17,444 nucleotides of DNA, taken from Methanobacteriota archaeon (GTDB lineage Archaea; Halobacteriota; Methanosarcinia; Methanosarcinales; Methanosarcinaceae). The position numbers and the translations under genes are program-made. The stretch spans positions 1 to 17,444 of the forward strand of contig JAUPKV010000592.1 in assembly GCA_030837265.1 (NCBI GenBank). The letters are read 5' to 3'. Of this stretch, positions 1 through 7,703 are shown piece by piece. The notes under the pieces are model-generated. The model did not search any database. It saw only the letters and a program-made list of their open reading frames with translations, and was not told the origin of the DNA. Each line of letters opens with the position of its first letter. The stretch's first letter is position 1.

Positions 1-1869
1 AGGATAGTGTGGCAGGAGAGCGATTACAGTGGAAACTCCGATATTTACATGTATAGTCTATCCACTCAGAAGGAAACAAAAATCACGAACAGCGGATCAG
101 CATCCCATCCTGCAATCTATGGTGACAGAGTAATTTGGATCGCCTCCGGAGGTCCCTCCACACTATGCATGTACAATCTCTCCACTTCCACAGAAATTCC
201 ACTCATTCTCGGGATATCGGCAGAAAGTCCTGCAATTTACAATGATAAAATAGTGTGGATGAATTATCGCAATGAAATACCATATCTCTATATGTGCAAT
301 CTTAGTTCGGGAATTCCACTCGAAGCTTCGTCTGAAGCTAATTTCATATATTATTTTGCTGAAAACCTCCCCCCTGTAGCTGCTTTCTCAGTATCTCCTC
401 TCTTTGGAGAAGCCCCTCTGAATGTTACCTTTACTGATAAAACCAAAGGTACCCCTATTGCATGGCAGTGGGACTTCGGAGATGGAGTTAATTCAACACA
501 GCAGAATCCAACTCATATTTATTCCGAACCAGGAGCTTATACCGTTAACCTGACAGTAAGTAACGCACATGGTAAAAATTCTAAGACAAGCGAGATAGAT
601 GTAAAAAAAGCCTCGTCTACGGGGCCATATGCTTATATTCCGAACTCCATGGACAACAATGTCTCCGTAATTGACACTTTTACAGACTCCGTCATAGCCA
701 CGGTAGATGTGGGTTACTCGCCCTGGGGAATTGCAGTAAACCCTGTAGGCACAAAGGCATATGTGACGAACTCTGGTAGTGATAGTGTTTCTGTAATTGA
801 TATCAAAACGAACACTGTTACAGCTACGGTAAACGTAGAAAGCAGTCCTTTTGGAGTTGCTGTCAATCCGGCCGGAACAAAGGCATATGTGGCGAATGGT
901 GGTAGCGGCACGGTCTCTGTAATAGATACGGCTAAAAACACTGTTACAGCCACAATAAATGTAGGAAGCCATCCCTTTGGGGTTGCCGTTAATCCGGATG
1001 GAACAAAGGTATATGTGACGAATGTAGAAAGCCACACTGCCTCAGTAATAGACACAGCTACCAATACCGTTACAGCGACTGTGAATGTATTGAACTCTCC
1101 ATATGGAGTTGCAGTTAACCCTGAGGGAACAAAGGTTTATGTGGAAAGCAATGACATGGCGACCGGAAACGGCACTGTATCTATAATTGACACAGCTACC
1201 AACACTGTTACAGCTACGGTGAATGTGGGACGCTATCTTTATGGAATTGCAGTCACTCCGGATGGTAAGAACGTTTACGTGTCACAGGAATATATATCGG
1301 AAGATGAAAATAACACAGTTTCAGTAATCGACACCGCAACAAACACTGTTACAGCCACGGTGACTGTGGGGAGTTATCCTGATGGAGTTGCAATTAATCC
1401 TGACGGGACAAAAGTTTATGTAGTGAACAGTTTTTACGGTACTGTCTCAGTAATTGATACCGCCAAAAATACGGTTATAACCACAGCGAAAGTAGGAGGC
1501 TCCCCTCATGCCCTGGGGCAGTTCATAGGAGGAAAAAAATTGTACCCGATTGCGAATTTTAGCATCAATGTCACCACTGGTTATGCCCCTCTTTCGGTCC
1601 AGTTTAATGACTTATCGGGAAATGCAATAGAAAGGAACTGGAACTTTGGAGATGGAACAACTTCTACAGAAAAGAACCCAACCCATGAATATTCAACATC
1701 AGGAAATTATACTGTAACACTTACCGCAAGCAATTCCTATGGAACAGCTTTGAAAACAGCCGAGATAAAAGTACAAACCGCCTCTCGAAAGACCCCAGGT
1801 GGATTTAATTTTTTAATTCTCATAATGATTGTGTTATATCTGTTAAAAAAATCAACTCGAAACCAGTAA
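1..1869 (+). CDS. Cell-surface PKD / YVTN beta-propeller protein, 5' truncated
   Basis: The reading frame is open from base 1, so the true start lies outside the window; the GTG at 7 is internal to a blade ([11 protein letters not shown]). Numbering from base 7, residues 1-100 are TolB-like blades (IVWQ..., DRVIW, DKIVW, each followed by YMYSL, CMYNL or YMCNL). Residues about 119-202 are a PKD domain ([14 protein letters not shown]). Residues 208-512 are seven YVTN-type repeats of about 42 residues ([29 protein letters not shown]), enough for one closed seven-bladed propeller. Residues 513-591 are a second PKD domain (RNWNFGDG). The tail is TPGGF, a hydrophobic stretch, and KKSTRNQ, which looks like a C-terminal membrane anchor or archaeosortase-type sorting signal, although PGGF is not the exact PGF motif. 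Such proteins are common envelope proteins in Methanosarcina; the ligand is unknown. Confidence 0.9.
   Translation, partial: RIVWQESDYSGNSDIYMYSLSTQKETKITNSGSASHPAIYGDRVIWIASGGPSTLCMYNLSTSTEIPLILGISAESPAIYNDKIVWMNYRNEIPYLYMCNLSSGIPLEASSEANFIYYFAENLPPVAAFSVSPLFGEAPLNVTFTDKTKGTPIAWQWDFGDGVNSTQQNPTHIYSEPGAYTVNLTVSNAHGKNSKTSEIDVKKASSTGPYAYIPNSMDNNVSVIDTFTDSVIATVDVGYSPWGIAVNPVGTKAYVTNSGSDSVSVIDIKTNTVTATVNVESSPFGVAVNPAGTKAYVANGGSGTVSVIDTAKNTVTATINVGSHPFGVAVNPDGTKVYVTNVESHTASVIDTATNTVTATVNVLNSPYGVAVNPEGTKVYVESNDMATGNGTVSIIDTATNTVTATVNVGRYLYGIAVTPDGKNVYVSQEYISEDENNTVSVIDTATNTVTATVTVGSYPDGVAINPDGTKVYVVNSFYGTVSVIDTAKNTVITTAKVGGSPHALGQFIGGKKLYPIANFSINVTTGYAPLSVQFNDLSGNAIERNWNFGDGTTSTEKNPTHEYSTSGNYTVTLTASNSYGTALKTAEIKVQTASRKTPGGFNFLILIMIVLYLLKKSTRNQ
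628..1542 (+). repeat. Seven tandem YVTN propeller repeats inside the surface protein gene
   Basis: Seven units of about 126 bp encode the pattern xYVxN...[31 protein letters not shown]. Units 5 and 6 carry short insertions in the loop after YVxx. DNA similarity between units is visible, for example around the codons for NTVTATV. The repeats are protein-coding blades and not a DNA element. Confidence 0.9.
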
Positions 1870-1901
1870 GAATGTAAAAAGCAAATTATGGAGACTGGAA
1901 A

Positions 1902-2249
1902 ATGGACGAAGGATTAGGATTTGCATTAATAATTCCAGTATTTTTTTTATTGATTCCTATCAGTATCTCGTCTATTATTTTATACATAATCTTAAGAGAC
2001 AAAAAAATGAGTATACTGGGGTCAATAATTGGACTGCCATTTGCTTTCTGGGTTGCATATTCAATCGCTGTAAGTGAGGGAGAGGGCATTATGTGGCATC
2101 TTGTACGCATGGATGTTATAACAATGTCACCTTTCGCTCCTTATATAATGGCTATTTTATTTGGTATGCTTACGGCATTTATAGGGTTAATTATTATTAA
2201 GGTTGGAGGGTTTGTGTTCAAAAAGACTAACTTTAATTCTGAAAAATGA
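1902..2249 (+). CDS. Small membrane protein, unknown function
   Basis: This 115-residue protein has about three hydrophobic helices (residues about 7-30, 37-57 and 82-106) joined by short charged loops (RDKK; a loop with SEGEGIMWHLVRMD) and ends in a basic, hydrophilic tail. The ATG at 1902 is preceded by GGAG at 1889-1892. It lies 32 bp after the surface protein on the same strand, so it may be cotranscribed. I recognise no family motif. The hydrophobic pattern and ribosome binding site support a real gene. Confidence 0.65.
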   Translation: MDEGLGFALIIPVFFLLIPISISSIILYIILRDKKMSILGSIIGLPFAFWVAYSIAVSEGEGIMWHLVRMDVITMSPFAPYIMAILFGMLTAFIGLIIIKVGGFVFKKTNFNSEK

Positions 2250-2575
2250 AATTCATTTCATATGAATTGTTTACCCATTAGTAATAATATTCAGGCCACT
2301 GGCATCCATATCTGAGCGGATCTATTCGCTATCCTTTATATTTTTGAAAAAATATTATACTAAATATTTTGAGCAATTGACGTTATAAGCTGATAAACCA
2401 ATGAAAAAGCTGAGACATATTCTTTGAATATCAAAGTCATAGTTCGGTTTCAAGAATGAAGTGATCGGAATAAACTAAAGTCACTAAATTTGAAGGGGAT
2501 TGTAATCTTAAAATACATAGGAATTAGGGCTCCACATCTCGAATATTAAGTCAGCTGTACAACAATTATTCCTGA
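2250..2575. other. Intergenic, no gene recognised; AT-only inverted repeat
   Basis: I see no convincing reading frame here. There is an 8-bp inverted repeat, AAAATATT / AATATTTT at 2349-2356 and 2363-2370, and a 6-bp one, ATATTC-TTT-GAATAT at 2417-2431. Both could be chance in AT-rich DNA. The stretch precedes a decayed PKD gene, so it may be eroded coding sequence. Confidence 0.4.
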
Positions 2576-2839
2576 AAAGAATCCGCTCTGCCAAAAGCTG
2601 CTTTTTCAGCGTCCTCAACGTCAGGATACACTCCATTGAAGGTTCAATTCACGGATAAGAGCACAAACTCCCCAACTTCATGGAAATGGAGTTTTGGAGA
2701 CGGCACATATTCAACCCAAAAGAATCCTGCACATACATACAGTAAAGCCGGAAAATACACTGTTGCCCTGACGGCAAAGAATGCTAAAGGCAGCAGTACT
2801 AAAACGATTTCAGGGTACATTGTGGCATCCAAAAAATAA
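2576..2839 (+). pseudogene. Remnant of a PKD-domain surface protein (C-terminal PKD only)
   Basis: The frame opens after a TGA at 2573 with no ATG. It reads straight into a complete PKD domain: LPKAAFSASSTSGYTPLKV, FTDKST, WKWSFGDGTYSTQKNP, HTYSKAGKYTVALTAKNAKG. It ends at TAA 2837-2839. PKD domains of this kind normally close much longer Methanosarcina surface proteins. An internal TTG at 2636 could be called as a start but would cut off the first strand of the domain. The best reading is the 3' end of a gene whose 5' part has decayed. A short expressed single-domain protein is less likely, since no ribosome binding site or start was found. Confidence 0.65.
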
Positions 2840-2913
2840 ACATATCAAATAAAAACATTTAAAACTAAAAATATAAAAAAACAAATAAAGGATTGGAAAA
2901 AATAGAGATTCAT

Positions 2914-4632
2914 ATGGACGGCAGGATAGGAAAAACAGTTTATGTAGATCTTGATACCGAATCAGTAAATGTAACCAGGACTGATAAAAAATTAATCCGC
3001 AATTATCTGGGCGGCAGGGGACTCGGAGTAAGATTGCTTTCCGAGCTTGCAGCCCCCGACACGGATCCGCTTAGTCCGGCCAATCCTCTCATTTTCACTT
3101 GCGGACCACTTACAGGCCTTGCTCCGATGGCTTCAGGAGCAGTACTTACGTCTAAGTCACCTCTTACAGGCACGGTGTTTAGCTGGAATGCAGGAGGAGG
3201 TTTTGGGAGAGAATTGAAGAAAGCTGAGATTGATGCCCTGATCATTATTGGAGAGGCAAAAAGACCTTCTTGTATCGAAATAAGGGAAGGGAATGTAGAA
3301 ATTGTGCCTGCCGAAAATCTATGGGGGAAGAACGTAAAAGCCTGTACTGAGGCCCTTAAGCGCAAAGGAAGTGTAGCCTGTATAGGTAGGGCTGGAGAAA
3401 AAAAGGTTCTTATTTCTTCTTTTGTCATGGATTCCATCCACAGCGGACGAGGAGGCCTTGGGGCTGTTGCTGGTTCCAAAAAGCTGAAAGCGGTGGTTGT
3501 TAAAGGGGAAACAGAACTTTTTCCTGCTGATCCGGCAGGATTTGATACGCAGAAGACAAAGGTATTGAAGCTTTTTGAGGCAAATCCCGTGCTTTCCAAA
3601 GGATTTGCAAACTATGGAACGCCGGCACTTGTAAAGCTGTTAGGTTATATGAACCTCATTCCTTGTAGAAATTTTTCAAAAACCGGAACAACTTTTGCAG
3701 ACTTATTTTCCGGAGAGTATATTAAATCCGGTTTTGAGCTTGAGGGGGAAAATTGTCCGGTTTGTCCACTTGGCTGTAAAAAGAGAATTAAGGAGACGGA
3801 CCAGATTATACCTGATTATGATTCCTTATGGGCTTTTGGGTTTAACCTTGAGAACCCGGACTTCGCTTCCGTAATTAGCGCGGACCGGATTTGCAGGGAT
3901 TATGGGCTTGATCCGACCTCTGCCGGCTCAGTGGTGGGGGCATGCTCCGAGCTCAAGTCCAGAGTGTTTGAGGCCGATGAACTCGAAACCCTGCTCAAAG
4001 GAATTGGAGAAGGAGATGAGAAAGGAAGCGGGACAAAAAGGTACCTTTCAACCATTGGGAAAGTAGAACTGAGTATGGATGTGAAGGGGCTGGAACTTGG
4101 AGGTTTTGATATAAGAGGAATCAAGGGACAAGCCCTTGCTTATGCTACTTCCTGCCGTGGAGGAGATTACCTGACCGCTTTCATGACCGGACCTGAGGTG
4201 CTTGGAAAGCCCCTCATCCTTGACCGTCTGAGCCTTGAGGGAAAAGCCGGTATTTTACAAGTGTTTGAAAACTTAACTACTGCACTGGATTCTCTTGTGC
4301 TCTGCCCATTCTCGATTTTTGCCTTTAGTGAAGAGCTCTGTTTGGCTCTTTTGCTTTCGGCTGCAGGTCTGGAAATTACACCTGTCGAACTCCTGAAAAT
4401 AGGAGAACGGATCTGTAACCTGGAAAGAATTTATAACCTGAAAGCAGGCTTTACATGGAAAGATGATACCCTACCTGAAAGGCTCTTTGAAATGAATGGA
4501 GTGGAGAAGGGATGTGGTTTTTCCAGGGAGGAGTTTGAAGCCGTTATTCAGGAATATTACCATTATCGCAGCTGGGATGCATGTGGAATACCTTTGCCTG
4601 AAAAGCTTAAAGAACTTGGGCTCAATTGTTGA
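2914..4632 (+). CDS. Tungsten aldehyde ferredoxin oxidoreductase family protein, divergent active site
   Basis: This 572-residue AOR-family protein would bind tungsto-bispterin and a [4Fe-4S] cluster and oxidise an aldehyde with ferredoxin. Visible family blocks are LGGRGLGVRLL, SPLTGTVFSWNAGGGFG, RGGLGAVAGSKKLKAVVVKG and DDTLPERLF. The cluster ligands are CPVCPLGC (C281, C284, C288) plus C464 in DSLVLCPF. The ATG at 2914 is preferred over the TTG at 2893: MDGRIGKTVYVDL aligns with the N terminus of Pyrococcus AOR as I recall it, and AAAGGA abuts the TTG with no spacing. From recalled Pyrococcus furiosus AOR, the proposed catalytic Glu313 (PEYE) is Asp here (PDYD, D303) and His448 (RGGCH) is Tyr (RGGDY, Y419). 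The bridging-iron Glu332 region (ISADR) is also changed. The protein is about 30 residues shorter than that enzyme. The substrate is unknown, and activity may be altered. Confidence 0.9.
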   Translation: MDGRIGKTVYVDLDTESVNVTRTDKKLIRNYLGGRGLGVRLLSELAAPDTDPLSPANPLIFTCGPLTGLAPMASGAVLTSKSPLTGTVFSWNAGGGFGRELKKAEIDALIIIGEAKRPSCIEIREGNVEIVPAENLWGKNVKACTEALKRKGSVACIGRAGEKKVLISSFVMDSIHSGRGGLGAVAGSKKLKAVVVKGETELFPADPAGFDTQKTKVLKLFEANPVLSKGFANYGTPALVKLLGYMNLIPCRNFSKTGTTFADLFSGEYIKSGFELEGENCPVCPLGCKKRIKETDQIIPDYDSLWAFGFNLENPDFASVISADRICRDYGLDPTSAGSVVGACSELKSRVFEADELETLLKGIGEGDEKGSGTKRYLSTIGKVELSMDVKGLELGGFDIRGIKGQALAYATSCRGGDYLTAFMTGPEVLGKPLILDRLSLEGKAGILQVFENLTTALDSLVLCPFSIFAFSEELCLALLLSAAGLEITPVELLKIGERICNLERIYNLKAGFTWKDDTLPERLFEMNGVEKGCGFSREEFEAVIQEYYHYRSWDACGIPLPEKLKELGLNC

Positions 4633-4649
4633 GAAATTTCATACAAGCG

Positions 4650-4659
4650 TTTATATACT
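4650..4659 (+). promoter_or_regulatory. Candidate archaeal TATA box upstream of aIF5A
   Basis: TTTATATACT matches the archaeal TATA consensus. Transcription would begin near 4683, giving a leader of about 220 nt before the aIF5A ATG. The leader holds a small hairpin, CCGTA (4748-4752) and TACGG (4760-4764). A second AT-rich element, ATTTATAAAT at 4871-4880, is too close to the ribosome binding site to serve unless the message is nearly leaderless. Confidence 0.4.
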
Positions 4660-4905
4660 CAATGATTATTAATCGTATTAACTCTTGCCTGCAGAATGAT
4701 TTTGCAGCTACCCTGAATGAGAAAAATCTTAGCTTTTCTATAAAGGACCGTATGTGAAGTACGGATAAAGAAGAGACAGACTTAAAAATCAGAAAAGCAT
4801 TTCTATACTACTTCATAGAACTGAGCCCTGGAAAAACTATCCGGCAAATCCAGCACGGCTTTTACAGCTTATTTATAAATTTCTATAATTTATGGGAGAA
4901 TCTTT

Positions 4906-5292
4906 ATGAAACAGCAAGTTGAAGTTAAGGATCTTAAAGAAGGAAAATACGTAATCATTGATGATGAAGCATGCATTATAAAAAGTATTGCTAAGTCCAA
5001 ACCCGGGAAACATGGAGCTGCAAAAGCTAGGATCGAAGCTATTGGTCTTTTTGACGGCCAGAAGCGCTCCTTCATAGGCTCAGTTGCAACCAAAGTTTAC
5101 GTTCCGATTGTGGAGAGAAAGAATGCGCAGGTAATCTCAATTACCGGTAACATTGCACAACTTATGGACATGGGAGACTTCTCAACCTTTGAAATCGTAG
5201 TTCCTGATGAGTATAAGGACAAAGTCAAAGAGGGTGAAGAGGTTTCGTACATTACGGCCCTCAGCAAGATAAAACTCGACATCAGAACATAA
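4906..5292 (+). CDS. Translation factor aIF5A (hypusine-containing)
   Basis: This 128-residue protein has the normal length for archaeal IF5A, which helps ribosomes synthesise difficult peptide stretches such as proline runs. The N-terminal SH3-like domain holds the modification loop SKPGKHGAAKAR, in which K35 of GKHG is the lysine converted to deoxyhypusine or hypusine in this family. The C-terminal OB-type domain starts at about residue 70 (VYVPIVERKNAQVISI). The ATG at 4906 has GGGAGA at 4894-4899. Agmatinase follows after 78 bp on the same strand; its product putrescine is a precursor of spermidine, the donor for hypusine synthesis. The neighbourhood therefore fits a shared polyamine-to-hypusine theme. 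Confidence 0.96.
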   Translation: MKQQVEVKDLKEGKYVIIDDEACIIKSIAKSKPGKHGAAKARIEAIGLFDGQKRSFIGSVATKVYVPIVERKNAQVISITGNIAQLMDMGDFSTFEIVVPDEYKDKVKEGEEVSYITALSKIKLDIRT

Positions 5293-5303
5293 ATATTCAC
5301 ACA

Positions 5304-5345
5304 TCAGGCGAAGATTCAAGTGAAAGCCTGAACCGTTCTTTTTTT
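5304..5345 (+). terminator. Hairpin plus U-run after aIF5A
   Basis: TCAGGC (5304-5309) pairs with GCCTGA (5326-5331), and an inner TTCA / TGAA pair lies in the loop. A run of seven T follows at 5339-5345. This resembles an intrinsic terminator or a processing site between aIF5A and agmatinase. Confidence 0.55.
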
Positions 5346-5370
5346 AAATAATATTACATAAGGTCAGATT

Positions 5371-6246
5371 ATGTTTTTACCTAATTCCTTTATAGACGCA
5401 CTTGCAGACTACGAATCTGCACATTACGTTATCTTCGGTGTGCCTTTTGATAATACCTCCTCTTATCGGGCAGGCAGCCGATGGGCTCCTGATGCCATGA
5501 GACGGGCTTCTGCAAATTTTGAGAGCTACAACCCAGCTTTTGATATAGACCTTGTAGACCTCCCGATATATGATGCCGGAAATCTGGAGACATCAGCCTC
5601 GGTCGATGAAACTCTGAAAACCCTTTATGAAGCCTCAAAAGAACTCCTGAAAGATGGAAAAGTCCCTATTATGCTTGGAGGAGAGCATTCCCTGACATTT
5701 GCCACGGCAAAGGCCTGTGCCGAATTCGCAGGAGAAGATTTTGGGGTCCTTATTTTGGATGCTCATTTCGACCTCAGGCAAGAATATAGAGGATTCAAGC
5801 ATAACCATGCCTGCGTTTCCAGAAACATCCTCAATGATGTTACGAAAAATCTGGTTTCCATAGGAATCCGAAGCGGACCGGAAGAAGAATGGGTCTATTC
5901 CAGAGAAAATAACCTTAAATATTTTACAGCTGACGATGTCGAATCAATTGGTATGGTAGAAGTGCTCAAAGAAGCTCTTGAATGGCTTGATTGCAGTCAA
6001 CTATACCTCTCCCTGGATATGGATGCACTGGATCCGGCTTATGCACCTGGTCTCGGCACACCTGAACCATTCGGCCTGAACTCCAGGGATGTCAGAACAG
6101 CTGTTCGAACTCTTGCTCCTTTCTCAATAGGTTTTGATATTGTAGAAATCGCTCCGGAGTATGATTCAGGGCAAACTGCAATGCTCGGAGCAAAAATTAT
6201 GAGAGAATTCATAGCTTCCCATGCAAAGAGCTGCAGAAAAGAATAA
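5371..6246 (+). CDS. speB: Agmatinase (ureohydrolase family)
   Basis: This 291-residue ureohydrolase most likely cleaves agmatine to putrescine and urea in the cytoplasm. The binuclear manganese ligands are all present: H106 in GGEHS, D130, H132 and D134 in DAHFD, and D216 and D218 in SLDMDALDP. The substrate loop HNHACVSRN and the C-terminal FDIVEIAPEYD are also typical. The start ATG at 5371 has AAGGT at 5359-5363. Arginase or another guanidino hydrolase is possible by family alone. The archaeal setting beside aIF5A favours agmatinase, because spermidine derived from putrescine supplies the aminobutyl group of hypusine. Confidence 0.92.
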   Translation: MFLPNSFIDALADYESAHYVIFGVPFDNTSSYRAGSRWAPDAMRRASANFESYNPAFDIDLVDLPIYDAGNLETSASVDETLKTLYEASKELLKDGKVPIMLGGEHSLTFATAKACAEFAGEDFGVLILDAHFDLRQEYRGFKHNHACVSRNILNDVTKNLVSIGIRSGPEEEWVYSRENNLKYFTADDVESIGMVEVLKEALEWLDCSQLYLSLDMDALDPAYAPGLGTPEPFGLNSRDVRTAVRTLAPFSIGFDIVEIAPEYDSGQTAMLGAKIMREFIASHAKSCRKE

Positions 6247-6318
6247 AATTAGCCTTGATTTTAGTTAAATGAATTTATATAAAAATAAACTAGATTTATA
6301 TTAAAATAACTGTGAAAA

Positions 6319-6344
6319 GGAGAAGTCTCATCCCGGACTTTTCC
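6319..6344 (+). terminator. 9-bp hairpin in the convergent gap after agmatinase
   Basis: GGAGAAGTC (6319-6327) and GACTTTTCC (6336-6344) pair fully as plus-strand RNA with one G-U wobble around an 8-nt loop. On the minus strand the wobble becomes an A-C mismatch, but a TTTT run follows directly. It sits between agmatinase (+) and the Sm-like pair (-), so it could end transcripts from either side. A T7 run on the plus strand lies at 6360-6366. Confidence 0.45.
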
Positions 6345-6383
6345 ACTACTCAGTTAAGCTTTTTTTCAAACTTTCGGCTTATT

Positions 6384-6560
6384 TTATGCTCGCCAGATAG
6401 CTATGATCTTATCAATTGCTATGTGCGTATATTTTTCGTCCTGCTCGAGAGTGAGCACATTATCTGCACAGGCTTTAACCCTTCCCCTGAAAATATCAGG
6501 ACCTCCGCAGTAAACATCTACATTTTCAGCAAGAAGATGTTCCACTATAAAAGGCTGCAT
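6384..6560 (-). CDS. Small Sm-like protein, copy 2 of tandem pair
   Basis: This is a 58-residue reading frame starting MQPFIVEHLLAENVDVYCGG and ending KIIAIWRA. About 72% of its residues match the neighbouring 58-residue protein (42 of 58 by eye). The start ATG at 6560 is set by GAGGTG five bases upstream. The layout (V-V-Y, GG-D-F-RG-V, DNVLTL, THIAIDKIIAIW) resembles the Sm1/Sm2 strand pattern of Lsm/SmAP RNA-binding proteins (a GxxFRGxL-like strand, then a hydrophobic strand with THI-x-x-x-x-I). This assignment is by eye only. Two conserved cysteines (C18, C31) could be structural. It lies 31 bp after copy 1 and is probably cotranscribed. Confidence 0.75.
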   Translation of the reverse strand: MQPFIVEHLLAENVDVYCGGPDIFRGRVKACADNVLTLEQDEKYTHIAIDKIIAIWRA

Positions 6561-6591
6561 TTTTACACCTCAACTAATTCGAAATATTAAA

Positions 6592-6768
6592 TTACTGCGA
6601 CCATAGAGCAATTATTTTGTCGATGGCTAGATGGGTAAATTTTCCATCGTTATTGAGAGTGAGGACATTATCCGCACAGGCTTCGACTGTTCCTCTGAAA
6701 ACATCGGGTCCGCCACAATAAACATCCACATCCTTTTTCAGATAGTGTTCTACTATAAATGATTGCAT
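6592..6768 (-). CDS. Small Sm-like protein, copy 1 of tandem pair
   Basis: This 58-residue protein (MQSFIVEHYLKKDVDVYCGG ... DKIIALWSQ) is the upstream member of the pair. The frame extends to an ATG at 6831 (79 residues), but the paralogue starts at the equivalent of ATG 6768, and the extra 21 residues (rich in K, R and N) have no counterpart, so the shorter start is preferred. GGAGAGGG lies upstream of it. Shared residues are C18-G-G-P-D-x-F-R-G, the A-C-A-D-N-V-L-T-L strand and the T-H-x-A-I-D-K-I-I-A-x-W strand, read as a minimal Sm-like barrel. The function is not known; RNA binding is inferred. A likely TATA-type sequence on this strand lies near 6880-6892. Confidence 0.75.
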   Translation of the reverse strand: MQSFIVEHYLKKDVDVYCGGPDVFRGTVEACADNVLTLNNDGKFTHLAIDKIIALWSQ

Positions 6769-6831
6769 CAAATTCTTTCCCTCTCCGGTCTTTGCTGTCC
6801 GTTTATTATCTGCCTTTTTTATGATACGCAT

Positions 6832-7291
6832 AAGCTATGAAGCAGTGAATATCATAAATTAGAATATACTTCATTTCTTATAAATATATTTAAAAACTGA
6901 AGAGGATTTTTCGAGACCTAAGCCGTTAAGAAAAAGAGTGTCTTTGCATGCTAAACTTAAACCTCAATATTTAGAGGAAAATTGATATATTAGTCTTCAA
7001 AAAATAACAATAATTAAATAGTTTATAACATATTTTTTATAAGGTGCCTATTTTTAGTACTTAACAATAATTATTTAACAGATTCAAGAAAAAAATAAAT
7101 TATTTCCTAAAATTATATATTAACGTTAAATTCAAAAATCTATGGATTTTGAGATAATCCCTTCAGTCGGATATAAATAAGTTGAAAATAATATAAAGAG
7201 AAAATACAAATTATTATATTCCCTATCAACAATTCTGAATAATAAACTTAATCAGTATTATTATTTTGTGAACCTGCCGAGGAGAATTTGA
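6832..7291. other. AT-rich divergent intergenic region with promoters
   Basis: No gene is visible. The region separates divergent genes. Minus strand: AAATATATTTATA at 6880-6892 is a TATA candidate for the Sm-like pair. Plus strand: ATATAAATAA at 7171-7180 is a TATA candidate for the gene at 7292, with a leader of about 90 nt. A CCTC / GAGG inverted pair lies at 6962-6977. Confidence 0.5.
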
Positions 7292-7657
7292 TTGACCAAT
7301 GAGATCAACAAAAATTGGGTAAAGTTAGGTGAAGGATTGACGAAGGTACAATTAGAAAAAAAACAGTATGTATTGATAAAAAAGACCCTTCTCATTTTAC
7401 TGGCAATCTCAGTAGTGACAATGCTAACACTTGTAGCTGCAACCGCAATGGGTATGAAAAGTCCCGGTTACGAACAAGGTTTTGAGGCTGGCTATAGAGC
7501 AAGCTACCAGGCGGCTTTCGACGGAGATTTTTATAATGTCAAAGCTGGCCTGGGTGACGACGATAGCTACAACGACGGTTACCAGCATGGCTATGATGAA
7601 GGCTACCCTTCAGGTCAACAGGACCGCAGCAGTCGGACGATAATAAGCAAAAAATAA
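7292..7657 (+). CDS. Single-pass membrane protein with Gly-aromatic repeats
   Basis: This 121-residue protein starts at a TTG at 7292, chosen because GGAG lies at 7281-7284 with 7 bases of spacing. Residues 1-27 are hydrophilic, residues about 28-50 form one transmembrane helix (LLILLAISVVTMLTLVAATA), and the rest is a hydrophilic domain. That domain carries two blocks with four-residue periodicity, GYEQGFEAGYRASYQAAF and YNDGYQHGYDEGYPSGQ, linked by an acidic segment (GLGDDDSYN). The spacing resembles the GX3 repeats in Yae1/Lto1 proteins, but membrane anchoring is not a feature of those. No enzyme motif is seen. Topology and function are unknown; the domain could mediate helix packing. Confidence 0.75.
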   Translation: MTNEINKNWVKLGEGLTKVQLEKKQYVLIKKTLLILLAISVVTMLTLVAATAMGMKSPGYEQGFEAGYRASYQAAFDGDFYNVKAGLGDDDSYNDGYQHGYDEGYPSGQQDRSSRTIISKK

Positions 7658-7703
7658 TGTTAGAATGTTGAAAATCAAGGAGTACTCATTCTAAATGGAA
7701 TTC

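Noticed and set aside
493..1064. Long minus-strand open frames inside the surface protein
   Set aside because: They arise from the repetitive YVTN codons read in reverse and lack ribosome binding sites or recognisable domains.
628..1542. Regular repeats that might suggest a CRISPR array
   Set aside because: The period is about 126 bp, the units are coding, and there are no identical short repeats with unique spacers.
3003..3599. 198-codon open frame on the minus strand
   Set aside because: It lies wholly inside the oxidoreductase gene, has low-complexity Ser/Pro composition, and no family motif; it is an antisense shadow.
4660..4870. Possible C/D box or other small RNA upstream of aIF5A
   Set aside because: CTGA and TGA-like pieces and small hairpins are present, but no properly spaced C, D', C' and D boxes could be found.
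6312..6590. 92-codon plus-strand frame
   Set aside because: It is antisense to the 58-residue Sm-like gene, whose protein similarity to its neighbour and GAGGTG site decide for the minus strand.
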